64,000 nt of DNA from Aporrectodea caliginosa (taxonomy: Eukaryota > Annelida > Clitellata > Crassiclitellata > Lumbricidae). Positions within the stretch are counted from its first letter, which is position 1; each line of letters begins with the position of its first letter. Under the pieces are notes generated by a model that saw only the letters and a list, made by a program, of their open reading frames with translations, searched no databases and was not told the DNA's origin. This document shows, in pieces, positions 10,075 through 62,880 of the stretch. Made by a program: the position numbers and the translations under genes. The DNA lies in the NCBI GenBank assembly GCA_020284085.1, contig JACEVL010000499.1, positions 291,001 to 355,000 of the forward strand, in the 5' to 3' direction.

Positions 10075-10830
10075 TGTTGCAAAGGTTGAGCGGTGTCCGT
10101 TATGAAATGACTAGTAACACCCTGTGCTGCAGTCTCTGGGCTTCGAGTTTCAGTCGGTTGTCGAGCCGTACGAATTGTACGAAGGTCGTTTCGGTTGTTA
10201 GAATTGTTCTTGCAGTGCGTGTGCTTCAGTCCGTAAATGTTCCATCCACACGAGGGCACTTTAAAGTGGTTCTGGTAGATGAGTAACCAGTTTGACTTAC
10301 ACGGCTCTCGGTGAGAGAGTTGCGAATGTGAGGAGGTAGAGAGTTCCAGATGGAGGACCAGCAACTGTGATTGAACGCCAGCCAAAGACGAGATGTGTAC
10401 CAGCAACAACATACTTTCCATGCAATCAGTCCCTAGCTTGTCTTCCTGCGGTCATGCTTGGTAGCAACCATTGATTGACGCATTGTGCGTTAAGATGATA
10501 ACGGTGCTATATAAGTTTTCGAGATTAGATTAGATCGACCGGTTCTATCCCAAGGACTGTGATTTTGGAATGCAGTATTACTTAGAACTTATCATAAATT
10601 GATGCATTGTGTTTTATGACAAAACTTGATCGGCACGTCATCAGCGAGTTTGTAATTTTCAGGTGCATGTTTATTAGACACTTCTTCAAGAAAAGTCATA
10701 AGAGTAAAGAGATTATTGCACTTTTCCTAATTTTTGCCTTTCAAGAGTTTGGAAATTATGTGTTGAAAATTCTTTATTTGTGAAAACTTGGCCTAGGTCT
10801 TGCATGATCAATAAAATGTCTCAATAGTCT
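10075..10830 (+). other. RHPN: Rhophilin 3' UTR
   Basis: No long frame in the gene's direction. It includes a dispersed-repeat-like stretch (about 10105-10430) and ends at an AATAAA signal. Confidence 0.7.
10810..10815 (+). terminator. RHPN: Polyadenylation signal AATAAA (rhophilin)
   Basis: Canonical AATAAA 740 bp after the stop, followed within about 30 bp by a GT/T-rich stretch (gctgttgttttatt). First AATAAA after the stop codon. Confidence 0.7.
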
Positions 10831-11024
10831 TCATAAGCTGTTGTTTTATTATTTTACTTATATTAGTGGCCATATTTTTCCTATGTTCGCTATTGCTTAA
10901 ATTACCACGTTCTTCCCGCAAGTATACAATGTGGGTACCGTACTCGAAACCAGCTGTATACGAGCAAGTCGTATGCGCTGAATATTAAGGTTGAAACGAA
11001 TAATTATAGTATAATCGTTTCAAG

Positions 11025-12057
11025 GTAAGTAAGTAAAAGTAAGTGTGTTCTTTATTAAACGCTGGCAAACGCACGGCGCTGTACATACAAAGTTATACAA
11101 AGTTATCAAATAGTAGCGAAAAAGTTAGTAAATAGTAACTAAAAAAAACACTATAGGGCCTATGGCTTAGCTGTACAACATCCTAGCCAGGAAACCACGC
11201 CTGGTGAGCAGTGGCGGCTCTACAGGGGGGCCAGGGGGGGCCAGGGCCCCCAACTGAGTCTGTGGCCCCCCCAGTGGCCCCCCCAAATTTTAGTCCAAAA
11301 TATTATGAAATATGGTATAATTTAATTTTGATATTTTCAAAGGTGTTACTTACTACTTGTTTACATAGGGGCCTCCACCAGAAATGCTAGAAATGTTATT
11401 ACAATTAAAATTAAAAGGTGTGAAGGTAGATCGGCATGATTCAGGAGGAGACATTTTTCTGGTAAAACTCTCGTTACTACCCCCCCTCGGAAAAAATTCT
11501 GGTAAAACTCTCGTTACTACCCCCCTCGGAAAAAATTTTCAACACTTGCTACCCCCCCCCGGTCATCAACTTTTTCGAAGATGTTAGAGGTCTCTCGTCA
11601 CCATTCTCACTTTCGACGAAAATAGACTGGCCCCTCCATCTGTGTCCCCGGCCCCCCTTGGGCCCCCTGTTGCAAAAGTCTAGAGCCGCCACTGCTGGTG
11701 AGGGAATCAAATCTAGAAAGAACACGGTTATGTGAGCGTGGGCGCAAATCATGACCAGTATATAGGATATAGTATATAGTATATAGTATATAGGTAGTAG
11801 GTAATGAAGGATATGACCGGGATTATTTAAGATATTTCTAAAAAGGTCATGGTCGGCTTTTTACAGAGTTCCTCAAACGTGGGGAAAGATTTTGGTAGGA
11901 AGCCAAAGCGTACCAGCTTGCGGACCACAGCACTTAGAGAGTCACGTTCCTGTTTGCTGGCAAAGCCCCACCACACTTGGGAACAATAAAGCATTCGGTT
12001 GACAGTGGTGGACCAGACCACAGTGATTGTCCGGTTATTTTAATTAAGGAACTCCCA
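11025..12057 (-). mobile_element. LINE C-terminal remnant with 3' tail, split by a MITE
   Basis: Minus strand: 12021-11830 encodes a non-LTR C-terminus (RMLYCSQVWWGF and neighbours), and 11760-11700 continues it (HDLRPRSHNRVL). Coding resumes beyond the insertion 11209-11694, ending with a stop near 11170. The 3' tail (11160-11025) has tgtacagcgccgtgcgtttg then aataaagaa and a (TTAC)n end. An upstream in-frame stop and the 5' truncation show it is dead. Confidence 0.8.
11209..11694. mobile_element. hAT-type MITE, copy 2 (486 bp) with 8-bp TSD
   Basis: Terminal inverted repeats start cagtggcggctcta and end tagagccgccactg. Target duplication CTGGTGAG is exact at 11201-11208 and 11695-11702. 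It carries G/C homopolymer runs and shares internal sequence (cccccggtcatcaac) with copy 3. Too short to encode a transposase. Confidence 0.93.
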
Positions 12058-12139
12058 TGCGCCTTTCAGTGACGATCGATTCTCCCCTTTCCGAATTAAA
12101 CGCCATTTTATGACGAGATCGTGAGAAAAATCGTAATTG

Positions 12140-12485
12140 TGCTCAACTCGATCCCTAGACAGTATATAAACTTCAGTTACTTCACAAATGCATGGACATC
12201 ATGAATATTCATATTCATATCATCTGCATGTAGATGCACTTATGCGCAGAAGCAACGATCGCGAAGTGATGGATATGAATATTCATATTATCTGCATAAT
12301 AATTATTATATCTTAATATGCCCTTATGCGCAGAAGCAACGTGTGTGTCCACAGTTTAACGGCAGCTTATGACAACATTGGCCGTTGCCGCCGACAAAGA
12401 TTTTTGTTTGGCATACTACAGCCTTTTTACAGCGACGATCGTGTATCAGCGCGTATAGGTGATGGGTATGAATATTCATATACTG
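12140..12485. repeat. Region with repeated ATGAATATTCAT palindromes
   Basis: The palindrome atgaatattcat occurs at 12201-12212, 12275-12286 and 12468-12479. The block tatgcgcagaagcaac occurs at 12241-12256 and 12325-12340. No gene seen. Confidence 0.8.
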
Positions 12486-12560
12486 TAAAGTAAGTAAGTA
12501 AGAATATTCTTTAATTGACTACCAGCAAACGCACAGTAGCTTACAGAAGAAATAAAACAA
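12485..12560 (-). mobile_element. LINE/SINE 3' tail (TTAC type)
   Basis: Minus strand ends with ctgtgcgtttgctggtag, aattaaagaatattc and (TTAC)n, the same tail as 11025-11110. Confidence 0.7.
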
Positions 12561-12889
12561 TAATACAAACATTTATGCAAAGTCATATAACATTCTCATA
12601 ATAAAACTTCTTTTTGCAAAGGCATCAATTCTAGGTAGGGTGAGATCATGTGTATGCATAGATATGATATGAGCGCACAGATCTGATACTAACAATAATT
12701 ATTAAATATTGATTGATCCATGTAAAATAAAACTTCATTGACGGAAGTCTGATCTTTAAACTTTTTAAAGTGACGCTCTCGCCTAACCTTAACTGAAATT
12801 TTGGTGATGTTGCCCTCATATTGCTGTCTTTACTGCTTCGCATGCATCGGTTGTTTTTAATAGGCCTGTGCGTTCATGCTGTGATGTTA

Positions 12890-13035
12890 TCTGGGGCACC
12901 ACTGTTTCTGCTCGTTCTCTTTTTAAGACTTTTCTTTTTTCGAGGGGCCCTTCGCACTGGAAGCGCCTAGCTCTGATTAGGTTGTACTGCGAGAGGCGCT
13001 TTATAAGTCCGTAAATAGAATAGAATAGAATGCAG
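12890..13035 (+). mobile_element. LINE 3' tail with hairpin
   Basis: Second copy of the tail at 4060-4195: ccttcgcactggaagcgcct then cgagaggcgctttataa and an (ATAGA)n end. Confidence 0.7.
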
Positions 13036-14160
13036 TCTACCCAACACGTCTAATTAATGTCACCCATATGGGACCCAATCAATTCACTGAAAAATGAACG
13101 TGGTCGAGGCCACATGGACGATATATTGTTAAATTTACATTTCCATTTAAAAGCCCCTTTCACAGTGTAGGCCTACAGTAGCTAACTGCTTTGAGCTCGA
13201 CGGTTGAACCCGTGATCTCCGCGTTACAGGACATCGTGTGACACAGTCGGCCACCGTGCCGTCCTGGCCTTCTTAATCCAACTACTAGCTATATTCCGTG
13301 GACAAGACGGCTCACAGTAGACGCACCTTTTCTGTTGCGGCCCTAAACTCTTCATAGTATCTTGCGGCAGACGTTCGCTCTGCAGTCTGTTCGGGCCTTA
13401 GAAGGTAACTAAAAGCGCATACTTTCCAGGACTTTGTAGGCCATCAACGCAGACTATAATGCGTCGATGCTGTAGTGTAGACTGCTTCTCTGTCTTCGCG
13501 CATTCCGTTCTTGACTTTCGACCCTGGAATTTGGCTTCTACAACTATAGCTTACAACTAGGCCCTACAGTATAATATTATTGTTTACTGACGGCATTGTG
13601 AGGCATGTGCTAAATTCTGACGCTACGTCTTTTAACATAATTATGCAAATTATGTTTCTCTAACAAAATCGGCATAACTGAAAACAGGCAGAGGTGAACC
13701 GTGAACGGTCAAAGACTTGTTCATTTGCCTTCCGCTAGGCAGTTTCCCGAGCTGCCTAGATAATAGGAGTTTGTTGGCTAGGTTCAGAGGTTAAGGAGAG
13801 GGGGTTAGCGTACCGATCTATTATTCAGATTCTGGAACTTGCAGTCCGCACTGAATGGCGGGAATAGTCACCTCAAGATTTGGACAACAAAAGAACCCAA
13901 CTCCTTAACAAAGACCACACAATTTCCACTGGGGTTAACGATTATTACCCACTTTACGTGATTGGACATTCGCACCTGGTGGGAAACTATTTTGCATTAC
14001 CGACTTTTTAAAATGGTGGAAAAGTCGTTTGGTAAACAAAATCTTGTTGTCGGAGCTAATGTTTCAGTTGAGCCTACTGTGATGCTATCACGTTTACATT
14101 TATACTTATTCTTACATTACCTTTGACACAAAGTGCGATTAGGCTTTCCTACACCATCCG
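13036..14160. other. Intergenic, no gene recognised
   Basis: No coding signal or clear repeat structure in this stretch. It lies upstream of the proposed CHD promoter. Confidence 0.5.
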
Positions 14161-14582
14161 GGCATCCAGTGTCAGGCGGCGTTTCCATTGGTCAGAAATG
14201 GGTCGGTGCCAAGTACCCGCTGTTAAATTGACAATTTCTATTGGCTGTAAGTAGGTTACAAACGTTTTGTTGTAACAAAATTTCGTATTGGCCTCTGTTT
14301 CTCTCAAAGTAAAAGACAAAATTCCAAATCTTTCGTTTGCAAAGAGTAAAAAATCAATAAAATCCAACTACACTGACTATTAAAAACCGTTGTCAATTTA
14401 TAATTTTATTGAAAATCCAATCAGTACCAATTTTGCAGTAGAATTTGCGAATTTAACGACTAGCGTTATTTTATTTCCGACCAATCAGAAGCGACGTAAC
14501 ATCCTAAGCCTGCAATCTTGCAACACGATGCAAGATGGTAGACAAATAAAAGGATAAAAAGGTGTCGAAATTCGCCAACTTT
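14161..14582 (+). promoter_or_regulatory. Candidate promoter of the CHD gene
   Basis: Several CCAAT/ATTGG boxes (inverted near 14187, 14241 and 14287; direct near 14415 and 14481-14485). A TATA-like aataaaagg at 14545-14553 lies about 30 bp before a possible start in ttttcagccta (14580-14590). CCAAT to start spacing is near 100 bp, as is typical. This is inference from spacing only. Confidence 0.4.
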
Positions 14583-14630
14583 TCAGCCTAACTGTAACAA
14601 AATTTTACCGTGTATATACCGCGCAAGCGG
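14583..14630 (+). other. Candidate non-coding first exon of the CHD gene
   Basis: Short stretch between the TATA-spaced start and a consensus donor (gcaagcgg|gtgagt at 14631). It could splice to the acceptor tgtttccag at 18102 just before the CHD start codon, making a 3.47-kb 5' UTR intron. Confidence 0.35.
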
Positions 14631-15277
14631 GTGAGTTTCTTAATTTTTATTTACTCGGTTTTTCTGATTTACGGAGACGGATTATACTTAGATGTCGGAT
14701 TTCTAAATATTTTGGTCATTCGGTGCGAGAGACATTAAATGGTGCTCTGAATTTTAACGGGTTCCTCGTGTTGGCCGCGAAGCCTTTTCAGATAATAGGC
14801 TTGAGTAGGGATTGATCACGTAACGTCTATAATAACTTCAATTATTTCTCACTTATAATGTATCTAATGGCGATTTGAATTAAATTAAAGCAGAATAAGT
14901 ATGTCTAACGGTTCATAAAGAGGTGTATACCCGCTTCGCCGAAAACCGCTTCCCCGAAAGTGACGAGAATACCAAATAAATCCGTTAACCGAAATTTTTT
15001 ACCGAACGTCTTATAGAAATTGACCTTCCTGAAGGAAAAGTCCGAATCACATTCTGAAACTTTACCACACACACAATTCAGTCATCTTCTTAAATCTCTG
15101 TATTCACTGAGATTTCGAGATCTGATTTGAATACAATTTTGGGGATTAAAGGATTCACTACGTACCCGCGCGGGGTGTGAACAGTTTGATGTTTTTGCTT
15201 GCTGGGTTTTTAGTTGGTCTGATTACAGTGGTACACAACAACTCGTATTTTCATAAAATATTTACATGCTGACCAAA

Positions 15278-15782
15278 TATCGGCAAACTTATAGTATCGG
15301 GGACTGAAGGATTAAATAGTATCTTTGGGCATGCTGCACAGACGCTGGACGGTACCAGGTTTTCTAATGACGACCCTGACCCTTATCGACCGTCATGACG
15401 CGTAACCTGACCATAACCGACACTTGCAACGGGTGCGGGCTGAATCCCCGAAACCCGAATCCCCGAAAGGCATTTCGGCCGGATCCCCGAAATTGATTTT
15501 CTAATTTTTGCGACCCGAATGAACATCATTAACAAATACAGATTTGAATAGGCAGTATATAGTATACATCAAGGCCACGCTAGGTCTTTGTCATGTTTAC
15601 AATTTAACTTTGAATAGCTCGGCCGCTTTGTAGAAAACTGTTTTCGGGAAATCGAGCTTTTGTCTGTTTTCAGCGTTTTCGAGGATTCAGGTTTCGGGGA
15701 TTCGGGCTGACCCCCTCGCAATGCCAGTAAACTACACACAATATCCTTCAGCCCCCGATACTATAAGCTTGCCAAAATATCT
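15278..15782. mobile_element. Element with nested inverted repeats
   Basis: Outer arms (ttatagtatcggggactgaa near 15289-15313 and its complement near 15744-15770) pair over about 36 bp with few mismatches. Inner arms near 15438-15470 and 15675-15706 carry ccccgaaa blocks. Looks like a non-autonomous DNA transposon; class unknown. Confidence 0.6.
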
Positions 15783-15954
15783 TGTTAGAAATGCCTTAAC
15801 ACCCACTATTTCTCGTTGGTTTTCAAATGAAACTAACAGCTCTCAGCTGGCCACTGAATAACGCTGCCTCAGATTCACATTTCTGTGTGAGCTTGTGCAC
15901 ATTGAAAATGTTTGTAATAATAATAATACATGCATATATGTGATGCCATATATG

Positions 15955-16330
15955 AAAAGGGACCAGGTGGCGGATTTGGAGTTATTCATACCACCATAAT
16001 CAGCAAAAAATTCTGAAAATAACGATGTATAATGTTATACAATGGGAATATTATGGTGTTTTTGGTAGAATTTACAACATGCTGTACCTGAAAGATGAGA
16101 TTTTCAGTAAAACTCGTTTAAAGTTAAGTTCCAAATCGCTTACATTTGACACATACACTTTCACTTTCAAAATGTAGACAACATATTACTCCCAGTGTAT
16201 AACATTATGCATCATTATTTTCAGAATATTTTGCTCATCATGGGGTTATGAATAACTCCAGTTTTGAGAGTATTTATTTTCAAATTGATACCTGAAGAAT
16301 AGTGATGCGGCAGTGTTGACCCTTTTACAT
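15955..16330. mobile_element. Foldback element with 69-bp inverted arms
   Basis: Arms 15978-16046 and 16191-16259 are inverted copies with roughly 10 mismatches, and weaker inverted ends aaaagggacc/ttgacccttt lie outside. No open frame. Confidence 0.7.
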
Positions 16331-16392
16331 GTGATCATTTGAAAATAAAAAAATACTTAAAATGTCTATTTTCAGGAACTATTGTGCTAGAT

Positions 16393-17440
16393 CAGGGGTG
16401 GGCAAACTACGGCCCGCGGGCCAGATCCGGCCCGCCAACGCTTTTTATCCGGCCCGCCAACACATTTTATCTGGTCCAAACAATTATTCTTCAGAGAAGT
16501 AAAAACTCAAAAAATTCAGACCGCAAGAAGAATTTCTTATGCTGCATTCTTATTTGCTATTCCGGTTTGTATTATTCGAATCCACTTACATCTGTGAACA
16601 AACATTTTCAACTTAGAAGAGAAACAAATCCAAGTAAAAATCTCATTTAGCTGATCTAAATTTGAACTCCATAATACGAATGTGAACTTAGTCTCTCGAA
16701 GCCGTTATTATCGGCTTCTCCAGCTCCGATTGGTTTCTCGCTCTTTCTCATGATGCCCTATAGTGGCTCTTGCTTTCGTTACTAGTCGAATTGACCACTG
16801 TTCATCGACTCTCCTTGGCCTCACCTTGGAGTTCTGAGGCGACTAGATCGGGTTCTGTGCTCGGCTGCTTGGCTCATTGTGCGAATTCCCAAATTCGGCT
16901 CCGTCTTTGCCTAGATGCGCGATGTGTTGCACTGTCTTGCTGCCAGCCCAATGGATCTCATACCGGATTCCTGCTTTGGTTTCACGCAGCACCCTCGGCT
17001 GTGCTCTATCTTACCTCCAGGAGTGATCTCTGCCTCCCAGTGGCCGACGTTGTAGCAGGCCCTCCATCTGGAATAACCTACCATAGGAGCTGCGTTTGCT
17101 ACCTCTGACCAATCTAACTGCGTTTTATAAATCATTTAAGTCTTTTTTCAATCGCCGTGTCTGGGCTAGGAACACCCTGAGTAGGTTTGTTGGAGGTGAG
17201 CTATATAAGTGCCCAGAATTAATGAATGCATCCAGCGCAATCACTCTGAATAAAGGAAAATTGTTATGCATATTCACAGTTGCATACATCTCACAAGTTA
17301 TAGCCAAAGTACAATTAATTTTAATTGTGTAAACTTTTTAAATTTTAGTTGTTATTAAAAGTTAGAAATTTTGTATGTGGCCCTCCGAAATTTTTTGGCG
17401 TGTAATGTGGCCCAATGTGCCAAAAGTTTGCCCACCCCTG
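16393..17440. mobile_element. hAT-like non-autonomous element (1,048 bp) with 8-bp TSD
   Basis: Ends caggggtgggcaaact and agtttgcccacccctg are perfect inverted repeats. The 8-bp duplication TGCTAGAT is exact at 16385-16392 and 17441-17448. These ends are typical of hAT elements. The interior has no transposase but contains a LINE C-terminal remnant (17060-17240). Confidence 0.93.
17060..17240 (+). mobile_element. LINE C-terminal remnant inside the hAT element
   Basis: One frame reads IWNNLP, a stop, then ELRLLPLTNLTAFYKSFKSF and NRRVWARN, the usual end of a non-LTR ORF2, followed by gagctatataagtgcc. Degraded. Confidence 0.8.
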
Positions 17441-17448
17441 TGCTAGAT

Positions 17449-18102
17449 TGATGCAGGGAGGTGTCCTGTAGCGAATGCAAGTGAAACCCCAATTTCGATA
17501 TTTTGATGGGTGACCATGTTCAATGGCCTGTATCTGAGTAAACAAATCTTGCATTATTATCCCTTTTCTTATGCGGTATCACGTATATGACGCATCTGCA
17601 AAAACCAGTCTGAAGTCGAATTTTTTAGTTTTGGAGTATAATTTACCATTTTAAAGAGAAACACGTCCTCTTTACAATGACACGAAAGCTATAATTCTAT
17701 CTCAATCCTAACTGAATTTATGGTTAAAAAACTACTTGTCGTTACTAAAAGTGCAATAGACAAAAGGTTGGTAAAAGGTCCTCATTACGGTGCTTTTGCT
17801 TGAACTTTAACATCATAACTTGTACGAAATCATCCAAATAATACCCTTCAGTGTTACTTTTTCTCCAGCTGTTATGCTTTTTGTATGAAGTATATATTTT
17901 AAAATTATAATTTGTAATAACCCAGTAGTTGAAACAAATCAATTTTTTGCTCGTTTTCTTAAAACTGAATATTCTGACTTACGACTGGTTTTGTGCAGAT
18001 GGGTTTTATTGTGTAAGAAATTGTTTGCCAAATCCTTTTGTTCTTGTGATGTTGTAGTAACTGAATCGACCGTGATGATCCGATAGCTTTCAATGTTTCC
18101 AG
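17449..18102. other. A/T-rich spacer (probable CHD 5' UTR intron)
   Basis: No gene or repeat recognised. Ends with a polypyrimidine-poor but valid acceptor (caatgtttccag at 18102). Confidence 0.5.
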
Positions 18103-18111
18103 TTGACTAGA

Positions 18112-59437
<41,326 letters not shown>

Positions 59438-61440
59438 TTAAGAGTCAACCAGGAACGAGCGCTTCCTCTGCATATAGTCTAGGGAGGGAATAGGTGTGTC
59501 GTAGCCGTGGATTTCAAACGAGTGATGGAATTTGGATGGACGTTCTGAAGTGCTGATGAAATTATGCCTGTTGCTACCGATTCATAAGAGTTTCGAGGGA
59601 AGTTTGCCAAGACAAGACCCACAGAAGTTGAGGCCGGCGTCTTGATCGTACGCCATTTTGCCCTGTGATTAGTAATCATGACCCCCTCCCCTCCGAAGTA
59701 AGTCGTTTCAAATAGACATTGTGAACATTTCAGCCTTTCATTTGCATCATGTTTACCGTTCGCAGTCTAACCAGCGTATAAGGGACACAATTATTCAGCT
59801 CTGTGAGGTAGAGAAACAACTCCTAGACTGCCATCTAGCGAATGGACAAAAGTTAACCTTACGAAAACAATTCCGTGTTTGCCAAAAATTGGACGTGCCG
59901 TTAGTGAATAGATAAACTGTAGTGACGGTTTTAGACTTTGAAGAAGGTCTTTTCCAGATGTGTATTAAACAACGTTTGAGGAAATTTTCCATTATTCACG
60001 ACCAACCTTGCATGTGGTGATCTAACTAGCAGGCAGTGTATGCACACAAATGTGTTTCCTCTAAGCTGCATGGCCATGTGACAGTTGTGGACAGCGCAGA
60101 AATGATCGAACGATAGAAAGTCATCCAAAAAATATCATGTTTTGAAAGCTGCATGCTGAATTATTGTGGCTTAGAAGAAACATTGTGCGAACTCTGGGGT
60201 CTTTGTACAAACTGCGGGGTCTTTGTACAAACTCTGGGGTCTTTGTACAAACTCTGGGGTCTTTGTACAAACTCTGGGGTCTTGGGGCCCCTGTGCGGTA
60301 CAGATCGGGATTGTAACATTTGATGGGAAGTTTCGTAGCCTAGTTGTTGTGGCGACGAGTTTTCTTTGGCACAGCGATGCAATTTTACATAGTCATTACG
60401 CGTGGGTAAAATGCAAAACCTGAATGTTTTTCTTCCATTTCTCTGGCAGTTTTTTACAAGGACACGTCGCCAGAGTTTTGCAACTGCTGTGAAGGTTACT
60501 ACTGCTGTCGAAAGCATTTCCGGAAGCGAGAACCTCGCTACAGTGTGTGCCGTTAACGCAGGGACGCTGCTATGGTACGTAGATAGGTTTTGGCAGCCAG
60601 TTGTGTGGGTAGAAATCGTCTATGCTAGGTCGAGATCCATAGAACATAATTGTATTGTCCAGTTGTATTCTCTGACCATATCTGTGCTAGGCGTTTTTGT
60701 CACAATTTGTAACCGCAGACCTCGCTACGATGTGATCTTTGGCGAGAACTGCACAGCGCAACATGGTTTTAGTGTACGCTTTGGTTTTTTGCTCTGTTTC
60801 TTTGTCTGTTGTGAGGGTTTTAAGTTTTTGAAGTTTCACAATTGAACCGGAAAGCACCAAAGGGGTTGTCGCTAAGGCTGGTTTCAATTGGCTGAATTAG
60901 AATCCTGTAGGGTGCTTGGTTGAAACTACAGCTGGGCTGTATCATTTACTTGTACTTTTCCAGTTGACAGACCACCACCATTTCCAAGTCCTTAGCTTTA
61001 AGGGTAAGGCCGTGGCCTTGAACTGACTTGGCCTTGGCGTAGGAAATTTCACAGAGGCCAGTATCTTGTGTCCTTAGCCTAAGGCCTTGACTGATGTGGT
61101 TCAGACATGTGTAACGTAAGGAACCAGACATAACATAAACCACCATGTTTTTTACATTACTTCAATAGCAAGCAACTTGCACTGACTGAGAAATCATGGT
61201 GTACAGGACTTCCACCGTATTTACAAGTGGACCAACGATCTTTACCCTCTCTTTCGATCTGGGGGCCACCATTTAGCATGTATGCAGAAATCCTGAAAAA
61301 TTGCCCCCACCCTCCGGGGTCCTGTGCGCGCGTGATTGGTTGTCGTGATATATGTTCTTTTGGCGTCTGTCTCGTGACCCTGTCTGTGCCGACAGCTTTT
61401 CAATTTCAGCAATCTTTTATTAAAACACAGGAACCTTTGC
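59438..61440 (+). other. CHD7: CHD 3' UTR (approximate)
   Basis: No AATAAA before 62260. ATTAAA variants at 59965-59970 and 61419-61424 are the only signal candidates, so the end is uncertain. No conserved ORF; the 147-codon frame at 60402 has no recognisable domain. Confidence 0.4.
60185..60287. repeat. 20-bp tandem repeat (actctggggtctttgtacaa)
   Basis: Five near-identical units in the probable 3' UTR. Confidence 0.95.
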
Positions 61441-61544
61441 TGGAACCTTGTACCATGACTGTCCTTATATTGACGCTCTTCCGCTTTATAGCGTTGTGAT
61501 TCAACTCGTAGTGTTACGTTCAGTTTTGTAACATTGAATTCCAC

Positions 61545-61725
61545 CTATCAATAACCATATGTTACTCTTTATAACAGTATGTTCCTCTTTGTAGCAGTAT
61601 GTTCTGTTTACAACAGTATGTTCCAGTGTTCCTCTTTGTAACAGTATGGACCTGTTTATAACAAGCATGATCCTCTTTATATCAGTATGCTACTCTTTAT
61701 AACAGTATGTTGCCTACTTATGACG
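61545..61725. repeat. Degenerate tandem repeat (tcctctttataacagtatgt)
   Basis: About eight imperfect units of 18-22 bp. Confidence 0.88.
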
Positions 61726-62099
61726 CTGCATTCTTCCTTTTGGCACTACAAGGTGCATATGTTCTTCTTTATGAAGCATGTTTTAAGGACCATTCTGTTT
61801 AGCCTTGAGATGTTTAGACATGAAACCATGAAATTTGTTTTAAATTCTTTAGCAGGCGTCGAAAATCGTGTTAAAAATTGTTCTAGATTCGATGATTTCA
61901 GACTATGTGACTATTTATTGAGTGGTAGAAATGTACTTTACGTGTGTGTATATGTATGTATGTATGTATGTACGAAATCATTTATATAGCGTCTGTTACA
62001 AGGCTCCGTAGCACACCACATGCATGCTTGTTTAGCTTACCTAAATAGGGCTGTATAACTTGAGGTGTGTAGATAAATGGTGTTGAGCTGAAACGGTCA

Positions 62100-62278
62100 G
62101 ATTTGGGACACGGTGGCCGGGTGGTAAGAGTGGTCGCCTTGTAATGCGGAGAGTACGGGTTCAATACTCCTCCTCTGAGACAGTTACTGTGTAGGGACCT
62201 TGAGCAAGTCCTTCACTCACAATTACTCGGCGCCATCGATTGATGCTTCGTCATTATCTTAATAAATGCAGAAGTAAT
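62100..62278 (+). mobile_element. tRNA-derived SINE, body type A
   Basis: Full copy: head gggtggtaagagtggtcgcc, cgggttcaatactcctcctc, body to gatgcttcgtcattat and aataaatgcag. Confidence 0.8.
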
Positions 62279-62759
62279 ATGTTATTATAACCTAATATAT
62301 TCATGGGATGAATCCCTATTTACAGTATTTTCGATGGTGTGTTGTTATAACTGAATTTGGAAAACGTTTAGGGTCCAGCTTTACTTACATGTGGACGAAA
62401 CTCTATAACGAGATAACTCTGGGGAACATCATTTAACAGACTCTTTAGATATTTATTATAGTTACTTTGATAAAGTTTGGTTCCGGGGGGCGTCCATAAG
62501 AGACCTACTTTTGACCATCCTCCCCTTGTGGTGTAGGCTATACCCTCCCCAAAGAGTTTGGGGCGGGGTTGCATGGTTGTGCATTTCATTTCATGAGAAT
62601 TTTATGCATGAGTCGTCTCCAGGTTTCTCGATTGCAATATTCTTTGGGAGATGTTTTAGGATTTTATTGTCATCGAAATTGATTACTATCTGTCTTGAAA
62701 GTTGCGTTATTTCGGCATAAGGTTCAATACGCTTGCACCCTAGCGAATTCAGCTGTAAA
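62279..62759. other. No feature recognised
   Basis: Single-copy-looking sequence; minus-strand frame of 73 codons without domain similarity. Confidence 0.4.
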
Positions 62760-62880
62760 ATGAGTACACTGTCGGTGGGAAGATGAGACGGTGAGGGAGA
62801 GTACTGACCAACCGACCTCATGTGCCGAGGCTAAGAAAAGTGAAGTCGCTAACACTTCATAGTATGGCTGCTTTTCTTAA
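62760..62880 (+). mobile_element. SINE family D fragment
   Basis: gtcggtgggaagatgagacg, cgaggctaagaaaagtgaag, tcgctaacacttcatagtat; matches 44125-44275. Confidence 0.65.

Noticed and set aside
9630..10421. 263-codon minus-strand frame
   Set aside because: Antisense shadow of the rhophilin terminal exon; Leu/Ser-rich because the coding minisatellite is read backwards.
60402..60845. 147-codon frame after the CHD gene
   Set aside because: No recognised domain, no splice or promoter context; lies in the probable 3' UTR.
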